The notes: generated by a model not told the origin, from the sequence alone. A stretch of DNA of 37,915 nucleotides from Verrucomicrobiaceae bacterium (GCA_027485995.1 JAIXPW010000178.1:1-37915), one strand, 5' to 3'; shown: positions 21,607 to 29,377, counted from the stretch's first letter. Program-made: numbers and translations.

Positions 21607-22197
21607 ATGAAAAGCCCGGCTGTTCTGGCATTGATCGCCTTGATCCCGATCTCCTCGTGCCGGAAACCTCCGGCGGAGGTCACCGTGACCGAAACCCGGG
21701 TGCTCACCAGCAAGGATGCCGCGCCCAAGCTTTTCGCCACCAGCGACCAGCGCTTCCGCGATGCCAAGCCAAGTCCGGTCAGGGCCGAGACCCCCGAAGG
21801 CTGGCTCGCCATGCCCGCCACCCAGATCCGCCTGCTCAACTACCGCTTCGGCGAAAGCGGCCTCGGCGAAGTCTGGGTTTCGGTTTCCAACGGCTCGGTC
21901 CTCGACAACGTCAACCGCTGGCTCGGCCAGTTCAATGCCACCAAGCTCGATGAAAAAGGCCTTGCCGAACTCCGCAGCGTGCCCATCGCCGGGGAATCCG
22001 GCGTGTGGGTCGAGGCCGAGGGCGACTACGCTGGCGGCATGGGCGCTTCCGCCCGCCCCGGCTACGCACTGGCCGGAGTGGTCGCCGATTTCGGCGGTCG
22101 CATCCTGACCGTGAAAATGGTCGGCCCGAAAGCCGAGGTCGCCACCGCCAAGGCCACCCTCGAAGCCTACTCCAAGAGCCTGACCATCGCCCAGTGA
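21607..22197 (+). CDS. Lipoprotein of unknown function in front of resB-ccsA
   Basis: From ATG 21607 this is 196 residues with a lipoprotein signal (AVLALIALIPISSC, cysteine at residue 18); an upstream ATG at 21550 would put 19 residues before the signal. The mature domain has WLAMPATQIRLLNYRF, NVNRWLGQF, and a final VVADFGGRILTVKMVGP. This pattern (conserved 'GN.NRW..Q' followed by a strand of the 'W.fKm.G' type) is one I associate with PVC proteins next to cytochrome c biogenesis genes. No function is known to me. It ends 2 nt before the resB start, so the three genes form one operon. A role in haem delivery or apocytochrome handling is only a guess from context. Confidence 0.72.
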   Translation: MKSPAVLALIALIPISSCRKPPAEVTVTETRVLTSKDAAPKLFATSDQRFRDAKPSPVRAETPEGWLAMPATQIRLLNYRFGESGLGEVWVSVSNGSVLDNVNRWLGQFNATKLDEKGLAELRSVPIAGESGVWVEAEGDYAGGMGASARPGYALAGVVADFGGRILTVKMVGPKAEVATAKATLEAYSKSLTIAQ

Positions 22198-22199
22198 CC

Positions 22200-23417
22200 A
22201 TGTCCTCACCTTCCCAGAGTTCTCCCAAGGCCCCCGCCTCGTACGCCCGTCGGTTCTTCGACTGGCTGTCCGGCTTCGGCCTCGCCACGGTCCTGCTGCT
22301 CTTGCTGGGCATCCTGACCTGGCTGGCCACCCTCGAGCAGCGCGACAGCGGCCTTTACGCCACGCTCAACAAGTACTTCGATTGGAAAGCCCCGTTCATC
22401 CTGCCTGAGATCAACGGCAAGACGGTCCCCATCCCGCTGCCCGGCGGCTACTGGGTCTGCGCGTTGCTCACCGTCAACCTCGCCCTCGGCGGCGTCCTCC
22501 GCATCCGCAAGGGGCTGAAGCAGATTCCGAACATCATCTCGCACTCCGGCATCATCATCCTGCTCATCGGCGGAGGCGTGACCCACCATTTCTCGGAACG
22601 CGGCAATCTCGCCGTCGGCGAAGGGGAGACCTCCAACGTCGCCGAGGACTACTTCGAGTACGTCGTCGAGGTCGCCGAGATCCTCGACAACAAGCCCACT
22701 GCCATCCACGTGATCCGCGGGGCCCAGATCGAGGACCTTGAGACCAGCTCCCGACTGTTCCGCTTTCCCAATCTGCCCTTCGATCTCGAAATCGGCGGCT
22801 ACCAGGAAAATGCCCAGCCGATCGCCGCCACCGAGCGCGCCCCTGAGAACGGCGAGCTGATGGCGGATGGCTATTACCTTCAGAGCAAGCCCGGCGAGAA
22901 AAACGCCGAGGCCAATACCGCTGGCTGCTACGCGAAGGTGGTCGAACGCGATGGCACCCGCAGCGACCCGATCATCCTCGCGGGAGCCAGTTTCCACCCC
23001 TACACGCTGCGCCACGGCAATCGGATCTTCACCCTCGACATGCGGAAGCGCCTCTGGGTGATGCCCTTCGATCTCACCCTGAACAAGTTCACCGCCGAGT
23101 TCTATCCCGGCACCACCCGACCCAAGAAGTTCATCAGCCAGGTGACCCGCACTGAGAACGGCCAGAAGGCGAACGCCACCATCCAGATGAACGAGCCCCT
23201 GCGCTATGAGGGCCTGACCTTTTTCCAGGCCAGCTACGGGCCTCCCGGCGCCGGTCCAGGGCAGAAGCTCTACTCGGTCTTCGAGGTCGTGAAAAACCCC
23301 GCCGACAAATGGCCGGAGTACAGTCTCTGGGTCGTCGTCGTCGGACTCACCCTCCAGTTCGGTCTCAAGCTCGTCCTCTTCATCCGTTCCCGTTTCCACC
23401 ATGCAAGCCACTCCTGA
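22200..23417 (+). CDS. resB: ResB/Ccs1-like cytochrome c biogenesis protein
   Basis: 405 residues from ATG 22200, chosen because it follows the previous stop by 2 nt and precedes the first membrane span directly. Membrane segments: about 23-40 (LATVLLLLLGILTWLATL), 79-97, 112-130 (IISHSGIIILLIGGGVTHHF) and a last one near 375-395. A large extracytoplasmic domain lies between spans 3 and 4, the ResB/Ccs1 layout (PF05140). ResB binds haem and apocytochrome together with CcsA in System II cytochrome c maturation. The histidine pair in GGGVTHHF at the end of span 3 is a plausible haem ligand. It overlaps ccsA by 17 nt (23401-23417). The symbol is by family; the protein is shorter than Bacillus ResB. 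Confidence 0.85.
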   Translation: MSSPSQSSPKAPASYARRFFDWLSGFGLATVLLLLLGILTWLATLEQRDSGLYATLNKYFDWKAPFILPEINGKTVPIPLPGGYWVCALLTVNLALGGVLRIRKGLKQIPNIISHSGIIILLIGGGVTHHFSERGNLAVGEGETSNVAEDYFEYVVEVAEILDNKPTAIHVIRGAQIEDLETSSRLFRFPNLPFDLEIGGYQENAQPIAATERAPENGELMADGYYLQSKPGEKNAEANTAGCYAKVVERDGTRSDPIILAGASFHPYTLRHGNRIFTLDMRKRLWVMPFDLTLNKFTAEFYPGTTRPKKFISQVTRTENGQKANATIQMNEPLRYEGLTFFQASYGPPGAGPGQKLYSVFEVVKNPADKWPEYSLWVVVVGLTLQFGLKLVLFIRSRFHHASHS

Positions 23418-25461
23418 ACGATCGCTCACCGGCCGCTGGATCGCGTTCGGCGTCGTCATCGCCCTGCTCATCGCCGTGCTGGCCCTGCTGGCCAGGGACA
23501 TGAAGCCGGAAAGCACGCTTCGCAAGATCGAGGGCTACCGGCCTTGGGCGAAGGAAACCGTCCGACTCGCGGAAACGCTGCCGGTCCAGGACGGCGGACG
23601 CATCAAACCCTTCTCGACCTACGCGGGCTTCACCATGCTGCGACTCTACGGATCGCGCTCGATGAAGATCGACGCGCCGAACCCGGACAAGATCAAGGTT
23701 TCGTCCAAGCCCTTCGCCACCCTCGAACTGGCACCGACCGACTGGCTGCTCGACTGCCTGTTCCGCCCCAGTCTCGCCGTCGATTTCCCCAGCTTCCGCA
23801 TCGACAACTCCGCCGTCGTCGAGGCCGTCGGGATCACTGCTGGAAACAAGCGCGACCGCTACAGCTACCGCGACCTCGAACCCGCTCGCGACAAGCTGAT
23901 GGAACTCGGCAAGTCCTATGAGGCGATCGAGTCCGCCAAGCGCGACACCTTTCAGAACCAGACCATCGACCTCGCCTACAACGTCCGTCTCTTTGAAAGC
24001 CTGATCGGCTACTTCGGATTCGCCCGCACCGGGATCACCATGCAGGGACCCGAGGGTCAGGGCGCGCGAACGACCGAACTCAGCACGGTCATGCAGACCG
24101 CGCCGATCATCCGCGATGTCATCACGAAGTCGCAGAAGGAAACCGGCAAGGTGCCCGAACACGTCCAGGCCCTGCTCGAGCAGGTCCTCGATGCCTCGAA
24201 CTTCTCCAAGTTCGGACTTTTCCTGCTGCCTCCCAGCGATGCCAACTCCACGGCATGGCTCAGCGCTGGCAACGCCATCATGGAGGTGATGACCCAGCAG
24301 TCCGCGAATCCCGAGGAGTCCATCGCCGACATCAAGCAACTCGAAGCCACCGTCCAGGCCATCGGTTCCAGCGAGGATGAATTCCGCGCCCAGCTCGGGA
24401 AACTCAGCACCCGCCTGATCGGTCGCGCCAAGCAGGACAACCAGTATCGAGCTGTCGAATTGGAGGCCTCTTACTACCGGGCTGATTGGTTCATGAACGC
24501 CCTGAAGCTCTACTTCCTCGGCACCTTCCTCGCGATCGGCATGGTGATGGCAGCCGGGAAGACCAGCGGGAAAGTCTTTTTCTGGCTCTGTGCCGTCGCC
24601 ACGGCTTCCGGCTTCTTGGTCAGCGTGATCGCCATCGTCCAACGCTGCATCATCATGCAGCGTCCTCCGATCGGGAATCTTTATGACACGATCATCTTCA
24701 TCTGCACGCTGGTGATCGCGCTCGCGCTGTTCATTGAGTTCCTGACCCGGAAACGCTTCGCCCTCGCCCTGGCTCCGCTGGTCGGGGTCGGGCTGGTGCT
24801 GCTGGCCCGCAAGTTTGAGATCGGAGAGGCGAAAGACCACATGGACCCACTCGTCGCCGTGCTGAACTCGAATTACTGGCTGACCATCCACGTGATCACC
24901 GTCACCGCCGGCTATGCGGGCGGACTGCTGACGGCGGCCATTTCCTTTGTCTATGTCCTGCTCCGTGGCTTCGGGCTCGATGGCGGTGACCGCGATCTGC
25001 GCCGCAGCCTGACCAAGGTCACCTACGGCTGCGTCTGCCTCACCCTGCTGCTTTCACTCACCGGCACGGTCCTCGGCGGCATCTGGGCGAACGATTCGTG
25101 GGGTCGCTTCTGGGGCTGGGACCCGAAGGAGAACGGCGCGCTGATGATTGTGCTTTGGAATCTCGTGATCCTCCACGCCCGCCTCGGCGGCTACATCAAG
25201 GAATGGGGCCTTCACTTCTGCTCGCTCTTCGGCTCCTGTGTGGTGGCCTTCTCGTGGTGGCATGTGAACTTCTTCAACACCGGCCTCCACACCTACGGCT
25301 TCACCAATGACAAGCAGACGATGCTCTGGGTGTTCTATTACATCATCCTGGCTGTCATCATCTTCGGCATCATCGTGCGGGCGATCGAGGAGTCGAACAA
25401 ACGCATTGCCTCCGCTGCCTCAACTTCTCCCGACGTGCCCAAAGTGCCTGAGCTGTTCTGA
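23401..25461 (+). CDS. ccsA: CcsA-type haem handling/cytochrome c assembly protein with long N-terminal domain
   Basis: 686 residues. One N-terminal span (about 12-32) leads into a roughly 320-residue extracytoplasmic domain that includes the conserved LPVQDGGRIKPFSTYA. From about 360 there are eight or nine spans. The WWD haem motif is in DSWGRFWGWDPKENGALM, and flanking haem-ligand histidines are in WLTIHVITVTAGY and WWHVNFFNTGLHTYGF (PF01578). Classical CcsA is about 300-400 residues; this long form with QDGGRIKP is the PVC/Bacteroidetes version. Its start lies inside the resB end. It should ligate haem to CxxCH proteins such as those at 2.6-5.8, 6.0-9.6 and 12.1-16.7 kb. Confidence 0.92.
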   Translation: MQATPERSLTGRWIAFGVVIALLIAVLALLARDMKPESTLRKIEGYRPWAKETVRLAETLPVQDGGRIKPFSTYAGFTMLRLYGSRSMKIDAPNPDKIKVSSKPFATLELAPTDWLLDCLFRPSLAVDFPSFRIDNSAVVEAVGITAGNKRDRYSYRDLEPARDKLMELGKSYEAIESAKRDTFQNQTIDLAYNVRLFESLIGYFGFARTGITMQGPEGQGARTTELSTVMQTAPIIRDVITKSQKETGKVPEHVQALLEQVLDASNFSKFGLFLLPPSDANSTAWLSAGNAIMEVMTQQSANPEESIADIKQLEATVQAIGSSEDEFRAQLGKLSTRLIGRAKQDNQYRAVELEASYYRADWFMNALKLYFLGTFLAIGMVMAAGKTSGKVFFWLCAVATASGFLVSVIAIVQRCIIMQRPPIGNLYDTIIFICTLVIALALFIEFLTRKRFALALAPLVGVGLVLLARKFEIGEAKDHMDPLVAVLNSNYWLTIHVITVTAGYAGGLLTAAISFVYVLLRGFGLDGGDRDLRRSLTKVTYGCVCLTLLLSLTGTVLGGIWANDSWGRFWGWDPKENGALMIVLWNLVILHARLGGYIKEWGLHFCSLFGSCVVAFSWWHVNFFNTGLHTYGFTNDKQTMLWVFYYIILAVIIFGIIVRAIEESNKRIASAASTSPDVPKVPELF

Positions 25462-25467
25462 GAGGTT

Positions 25468-25485
25468 GTCCGGGAAATCCCGGAC
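25468..25485 (+). terminator. Hairpin after the ccs operon
   Basis: GTCCGGG (25468-25474) and CCCGGAC (25479-25485) form a perfect 7-bp stem with loop AAAT, 6 nt after the ccsA stop. The tail is CGTCTATCC, not a T run, so termination efficiency is uncertain. Confidence 0.5.
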
Positions 25486-25510
25486 CGTCTATCCTTAACA
25501 GGAAAATGGG

Positions 25511-25640
25511 AAACCACGGAAGTCACGAAACAGCACGAAAGAAGAAGCAACGGAGACGAGGATCGCACTCACTTGATGAATGATCATGACGCGATCAGGA
25601 GCTTCCTGATTTTCGTGATGTTTCGTGAATTTCGTGGTTT
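25511..25640. repeat. Inverted repeat element with 30-nt arms built on TTTCGTG
   Basis: The left arm 25511-25540 and the right arm 25611-25640 are reverse complements at 27 of 30 positions. Each arm contains three spaced copies of CACGAAA/TTTCGTG-like units. The 70-nt centre holds its own hairpins: ATCAGGA-GCT-TCCTGAT (25594-25610) and the 8-nt palindrome ATGATCAT. It lies between the convergent ccsA and lipase genes and would make a long, mostly stable stem in either transcript, so it may act as a bidirectional terminator. Form and location fit a REP/MITE-like dispersed repeat. The rest of the gap 25462-25728 holds nothing further that I can see. Confidence 0.75.
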
Positions 25641-25728
25641 GTAGTTCAGGACTCAGGTTGATCTCCAAGCGTGAGAGCGGAACTACAATCTTCCGATACT
25701 CCCCGGGTTCGCCGAGCCTTGATGTCCT

Positions 25729-26403
25729 TCACTCTGCGGTCTTGCGCTGCGCGAACAAGCGCTCCTCCACCGCAGAGACCACGGCGTCCGATCTTGTCAT
25801 CAAGGGATGGGCGATCACCGGAAACTCGGCATTCTCGGCACGCTCCCAGACCGAACTGGTGGCAGGGAGAATGATGAGATCGAAGGGCGTGCGGAACGAG
25901 GAAACCGGCATCTTGCCAAGGCGGCCTTCGGACTTTTGAAGTCGCGCCAGGAACTCACTGCCCGGTCGCATCTGCCGCGCTCCCTCGCCGCCGTAAAGAT
26001 AGGCGATCTGGGTGCCGTGATGCGGCGTGGAGAGGGTGATGAAGCGGTCACAGCGTCCCGCCCCATCCAGCTCCTGGAGATAGTAGCGCGAAACCAGTCC
26101 ACCCATGCTGAAGGCGACGATGGAGAAATGCTCGCGCGGGCCGAACTGCTGGTTGATCTCGTTCTTCAACTGGTCGGCCAGTTTCTCCAGTCCCTCCCGA
26201 CCATCGCAGGGCGTGAGTGTCGGGGCGATGCACTCGATCCCCTGGGCCTCCAGCCTGCGCCGCAGGGTCCCAAAGGCCCAATGGCCCGGTTGGAAAATCC
26301 CATGCACGAACACCACCCGCTGCACCGGTGCGGCCGGTTCACCGGCGGGCAGGGGAGCAGTCGTGGCAAGACCGGCGGTGAAAAGGGCGAGACGGCGTTT
26401 CAT
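25729..26403 (-). CDS. Exported alpha/beta-hydrolase, triacylglycerol lipase-like
   Basis: 224 residues from ATG 26403; a TTG at 26415 would overlap the upstream gene's stop. The signal peptide is LALFTAGLATTAPLPAG. Alpha/beta-hydrolase features: oxyanion segment VVFVHGIFQPG, nucleophile elbow FSIVAFSMGGLVSRYYL (Ser of S-M-G-G), LSTPHHGTQIA, a likely acid in PFDLIILPATSS, and VIAHPLMTRSDAVVS carrying the candidate catalytic His. It resembles the lipase/palmitoyl-thioesterase-like group with the HG...SMGG...STPHxG pattern. The substrate is unknown. It starts 4 nt after the stop of the MCCFS gene, with which it forms an operon (HIT, MCCFS, lipase). Confidence 0.85.
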   Translation of the reverse strand: MKRRLALFTAGLATTAPLPAGEPAAPVQRVVFVHGIFQPGHWAFGTLRRRLEAQGIECIAPTLTPCDGREGLEKLADQLKNEINQQFGPREHFSIVAFSMGGLVSRYYLQELDGAGRCDRFITLSTPHHGTQIAYLYGGEGARQMRPGSEFLARLQKSEGRLGKMPVSSFRTPFDLIILPATSSVWERAENAEFPVIAHPLMTRSDAVVSAVEERLFAQRKTAE

Positions 26404-26407
26404 GGAT

Positions 26408-27166
26408 TCAGGCAAATGAAAGGATCTTGTCTTCGTTCTTCAGCTCGCCTTGGAGCTTGATCCGACGCACGTGCAATCCGGCATCGACCAGGCCACGGGT
26501 GAAGCCACATTTCACGAAGGCCACCGCCGCATACTCGGATTCATCACATCCAGTCAGGGCACGCAGGCCGGTTTGCTTCGTCTGGAAGTAGAGCGTGTGA
26601 TCGAACTTCTCCTTCTCGTGGACCTCGCCATCGTGGATGTGAACGGTCGGAAAGAAGAGTCGTTCCGGATGTCGCGAGGGGAAGAGGAAGGCCAGCGGAT
26701 GAACCGAACTGATGCCTTCCTTGAGCTTGAAGACGGCAAAGCCATAGTCGCGATACTGCGGAAGCTTTTCCCACGCCCCGTCCGGCAGGCGGAAGCGGGG
26801 ATCTAGTCGTGCGAAATCCTGAGGGCTCGGAACGAAGGAGGCTTCAAAGGCACCCACGCTCTGGACCTTGAGGGTTTCCCCGCCCAGTGGGATCGGCCCG
26901 TTTCTCGCAGCAAATGGGTCGCTGCCCGCCTCTGCCGGAAAGCCCTTGGCCAGGTCGTCGAACAGCATCGGATACTTCTCGAAGTTGACGAACTTGACCT
27001 CCTCCTCCTTGGTTCCCGCCTTCACCGGGATCGGAAGAATCATGGCCACATCCTGCGGCGAATCGAGTTTCATCGCGTAGGCGATGAACTGCACGCCGTC
27101 CTCCATCGCCCGCGCAAAGATGCGGGTGTTTTCGACGGCACGAACTTTTCCACTGAAGCAGCACAT
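26408..27166 (-). CDS. Conserved protein of unknown function, 'MCCFS' N-terminus
   Basis: 252 residues from ATG 27166, which gives the N-terminus MCCFSGKVRAVENTRIFAR. A longer start at 27202 would overlap the HIT gene and put residues before what I recognise as the conserved beginning. Further segments: FIAYAMKLDSPQDVAMILPIPV, VNFEKYPMLFDDLAKGFP, DYGFAVFKLKEG..HPLAFLFPSR, FFPTVHIHDGEVHEKEKFDHTLY. No signal peptide or membrane span is visible. The two adjacent cysteines at positions 2-3, together with His-rich VHIHDGEVHE, could bind metal; that is inference. I recognise the pattern from other uncharacterised bacterial proteins but know no function. It sits between HIT and lipase genes in a tight minus-strand operon. 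Confidence 0.78.
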   Translation of the reverse strand: MCCFSGKVRAVENTRIFARAMEDGVQFIAYAMKLDSPQDVAMILPIPVKAGTKEEEVKFVNFEKYPMLFDDLAKGFPAEAGSDPFAARNGPIPLGGETLKVQSVGAFEASFVPSPQDFARLDPRFRLPDGAWEKLPQYRDYGFAVFKLKEGISSVHPLAFLFPSRHPERLFFPTVHIHDGEVHEKEKFDHTLYFQTKQTGLRALTGCDESEYAAVAFVKCGFTRGLVDAGLHVRRIKLQGELKNEDKILSFA

Positions 27167-27186
27167 GATGGGAATGAGGTTGAAGA

Positions 27187-27534
27187 TCAGCCCGGAGGCC
27201 ATTCGAGCGGACGACCCGCAAGGATGTGGAGATGAAGATGCGGCACGGCCTCACCGGCATCGCGACCGTTGTTGATCACCACCCGATAGCCGGATTCGGC
27301 AAAGCCTTCCTGCCGCGCGACCTGACCGGCTGTTAGAAGCAGGTGGCCCAGCAGGGACTGATCCCCCGTCTCCGCCTGACCGATCCGCACGATTGGTTTT
27401 CTTGGCACGAGCAAAAGATGAACCGGAGCCTGCGGGGAAATGTCGCGGAAGCACACGCAGAGGTCGTCCTCATGAACGATCGAGGCAGGGATCTCCTTGT
27501 CGCAGATTTTTTCGAAGAGGGTCTTTTCAGCCAT
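27187..27534 (-). CDS. HIT family (Hint/PKCI-like) nucleotide-binding protein
   Basis: 115 residues from ATG 27534 (MAEKTLFEKI), the normal length and start of bacterial Hint-type proteins. Conserved parts: FEKICDKEIPASIVHEDDLCVCFRDI, PQAPVHLLLVPRKPI, YRVVINNGRDAGEAVPHLHLHILAGRPLEWPPG. The HxHxHxx triad HLHLHIL carries the catalytic histidine that hydrolyses purine phosphoramidates or AMP-lysine adducts. An upstream in-frame start at 27570 adds 12 residues without support. It is the first gene of the HIT/MCCFS/lipase unit, with a 20-nt gap to the MCCFS start. Confidence 0.93.
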   Translation of the reverse strand: MAEKTLFEKICDKEIPASIVHEDDLCVCFRDISPQAPVHLLLVPRKPIVRIGQAETGDQSLLGHLLLTAGQVARQEGFAESGYRVVINNGRDAGEAVPHLHLHILAGRPLEWPPG

Positions 27535-27666
27535 CGCCGGAAGACTCGCATCCATCGCTTCCCTCGGCAAGCAGGGATCAGGGGCAGCTCAGGAGGCTTT
27601 CCGGAGTGGGAGGAGAAAGTCGTCGGCTCGCCTGGCCCTTGGTCACTCCATGAAGAAGAGTCGATG

Positions 27667-27715
27667 GAAGCAGGAAGCAGGAAATTCGAAGCACGAAATT
27701 CGAAATTCGAAACGG
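27667..27715. repeat. Heptamer array, GAANNNN x 7
   Basis: Seven consecutive 7-nt units each begin GAA: GAAGCAG, GAAGCAG, GAAATTC, GAAGCAC, GAAATTC, GAAATTC, GAAACGG. The period is exact with no slippage. It lies between pyrC and the HIT gene, 17 nt from a second array of different core. The flank 27535-27666 shows nothing recognisable. Confidence 0.8.
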
Positions 27716-27732
27716 AAGAGTTCGGGGCTTTT

Positions 27733-27788
27733 CTGAAAACTGAAAACTGAAAACTGAAAACTGAGTACTGACCACTGACCACTGACCT
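27733..27788. repeat. Heptamer array, CTGANNN x 8
   Basis: Eight consecutive 7-nt units share the core CTGA: four CTGAAAA, then CTGAGTA, CTGACCA, CTGACCA, CTGACCT. The array ends 9 nt before the pyrC stop at 27798, in the region where the pyrC transcript would terminate. Confidence 0.88.
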
Positions 27789-27797
27789 CTCTTCACT

Positions 27798-29078
27798 TCA
27801 ATCTCTCTCCAAAAGCACCGCATCTCCAAGCACCACCAGATCCACCCGGCCTTTCAGGGTCTTGTCGAGGAAAGGCGTGTTGCGGCTCTTTGATTTCATG
27901 AAGGCGGTGGTGAAGGTGGTTTCCGCTTCGGGGTCGAAGAGGATGAAGTCGGCGGGTTTTCCCTCCTCCACCGGCACCGTGGGCAGGCCCATCATGCGGC
28001 GTGGCTCAGCGGAGTAGCGCTTGATGACGAGATCCCAGCCGAACCTTCCGGTGGCGATGAAATGGTGGTAAAGCGAGACGAGTGCGGTTTCCAGGCCGGT
28101 GATGCCGTTGGGTGCGCTGACAAAGTCCTGGGACTTTTCAAAGGGCGTGTGCGGGGCGTGGTCGGTGGCGATGAGGTCGAAGACACCGTCGATCAGTGCC
28201 TGGAGCAAGGCCTCGGTGTCGGCCTTGGTCCGCAGTGGCGGGTTCATCTTGTAGTGCGTGTCGTAGTCGCCGATGTCCTCCTCGGTGAAAAGCAGGTGGT
28301 GGGGAGCGACCTCGCAGGTGACCTTCACGTCACCGCGCTGCTTCCACCAGCGGATCGTCTCCATGCCGAGCTTGCTGGAGACATGCTGGATGTGGATGTG
28401 GGCCCCGGCCGCGTGGGCCAGGCGGATGTCGCGATCGATGATGATTTCCTCGGCACAGGCGGGCGATCCCTTGATGCCGAGCCGATAGGAAACAACGCCC
28501 TCGTTCAGCGCCCGAGGCCCGGCGAGTTCATGGACCTCGCAGTGGCTGGCGAAGAACATGCCGAACTCGGTGGCATACTGCATCGCGCGGAGCAGCACGG
28601 CGGGATCGTTGGTGGTGTCGCCATCGTCGGTCAGCATCCTCACGCCCAGCGCGCGCATGCCGTCGATGCCCGCCAGTTCCTTGCCGGCCCGGTCCTTGGT
28701 GACGCAGCCGGAGGTGTAGATCGGGATGCGCGAGTTCTTCGCCGCGCTATCAAGCACCATGCGCACCACCGCTGCGGAGTCGATGGCGGGACTGGTGTTG
28801 GGCATCATGACGAGGCCGGTGATGCCACCATTGATCGCCGCTTCACTGCCACTGCCGATGTCCTCCTTCGCCTCCTGACCTGGCTCGCGGAGATGAACGT
28901 GCGCGTCAAACATCGCCGGCATCAGGAGTCGGCCCCAGGCATCGATCACCCTCGCCCCCGCCGGAGCGGAAAGTCCCGTGCCGATCGAACGGATGATTCC
29001 GTTTTCCACCAGCACATCGCCCTCGACGAGCGCGGCGGAGTCTTCGGAAGCGATGCGGGCGTTGCGGATGAGGAGCAT
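27798..29078 (-). CDS. pyrC: Dihydroorotase (type I)
   Basis: 426 residues, the size of class I dihydroorotases, which close carbamoyl aspartate to dihydroorotate in pyrimidine synthesis. Amidohydrolase features: LLMPAMFDAHVHLREPGQE (metal-binding HxH), GGITGLVMMPNTSPA, MLTDDGDTTNDPA, FASHCEVHEL, HIHIQHVSS, and LIATDHAPHTPFEKS carrying the last metal aspartate. Position 60 shows HVHLREPG intact, so the enzyme should be active; its binuclear site would include the usual Lys/Asp bridging region. There is no adjacent pyrB or carA, so it is unlinked here. The leader contains a heptamer array 12 nt before the start and no Shine-Dalgarno sequence. Confidence 0.95.
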   Translation of the reverse strand: MLLIRNARIASEDSAALVEGDVLVENGIIRSIGTGLSAPAGARVIDAWGRLLMPAMFDAHVHLREPGQEAKEDIGSGSEAAINGGITGLVMMPNTSPAIDSAAVVRMVLDSAAKNSRIPIYTSGCVTKDRAGKELAGIDGMRALGVRMLTDDGDTTNDPAVLLRAMQYATEFGMFFASHCEVHELAGPRALNEGVVSYRLGIKGSPACAEEIIIDRDIRLAHAAGAHIHIQHVSSKLGMETIRWWKQRGDVKVTCEVAPHHLLFTEEDIGDYDTHYKMNPPLRTKADTEALLQALIDGVFDLIATDHAPHTPFEKSQDFVSAPNGITGLETALVSLYHHFIATGRFGWDLVIKRYSAEPRRMMGLPTVPVEEGKPADFILFDPEAETTFTTAFMKSKSRNTPFLDKTLKGRVDLVVLGDAVLLERD

Positions 29079-29089
29079 GGGAGAAGAGA

Positions 29090-29124
29090 GTGAATGGTAA
29101 ATGGTGAGTCGTAAATGGTGGTGG
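29090..29124. repeat. Heptamer array, GTNANTG-like x 5, in the pyrC leader
   Basis: Five 7-nt units: GTGAATG, GTAAATG, GTGAGTC, GTAAATG, GTGGTGG. The first four hold the core GT(G/A)A(A/G)T and the last has drifted. On the pyrC sense strand it lies directly upstream of the start codon, so it would be in the 5' untranslated RNA. Confidence 0.72.
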
Positions 29125-29331
29125 AGACGCTCACGGTGCGGATGAGGTCGAGTTCATCCGACCGGCTCGCGACGTGCAAGGCGGGTTTTGAGGGGAGGAC
29201 CGTGGACTCAGGAGAGTTCAGCGGCACCGTCAGAGCCTCCTCGAACACGGCGATCTCGAAGTATCTCAAGCCATTCAGCCCTGAAGAGGAGCGGCCGCTT
29301 GAAGAATCCCCCTGAAGGGCGGCACTGCGAA
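29125..29331. other. Intergenic stretch with no recognised gene
   Basis: Small frames are open on both strands here, but the minus-strand one runs out of frame into pyrC and neither matches a family I know. A pyrC promoter is expected within it; I see no convincing -35/-10 pair. Confidence 0.4.
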
Positions 29332-29377
29332 CCGAAAACAATGCCGCCCCGCCCGGAGGTGAATCCAGACGGGGCGG
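29332..29377 (-). terminator. Probable terminator of the 29425-30162 gene
   Basis: CCGCCCCG (29344-29351) and CGGGGCGG (29370-29377) make a perfect 8-bp GC stem with an 18-nt loop. On the minus strand it is followed by CATTGTTTTC. It lies about 50 nt after the stop of the hypothetical gene. The large loop lowers certainty. Confidence 0.55.

Noticed and set aside
21478..22209. N-terminal extension of psd to 540 residues
   Set aside because: It is antisense to the lipoprotein gene and not matched by any phosphatidylserine decarboxylase; the family begins near EPIRYFNR.
27333..27782. Open frames across the HIT gene and heptamer arrays (for example ending ...SGQYSVFSFQFSVF on the minus strand)
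   Set aside because: The 7-nt repeats read as short-period peptides in all frames and remain open by composition; there is no domain and no ribosome site.
27667..27788. CRISPR-like array
   Set aside because: Units are 7 nt with no spacers and there are no cas genes nearby.
28946..29341. Minus-strand small gene upstream of pyrC
   Set aside because: It overlaps the first 130 nt of pyrC out of frame and part of it is read from the heptamer array.
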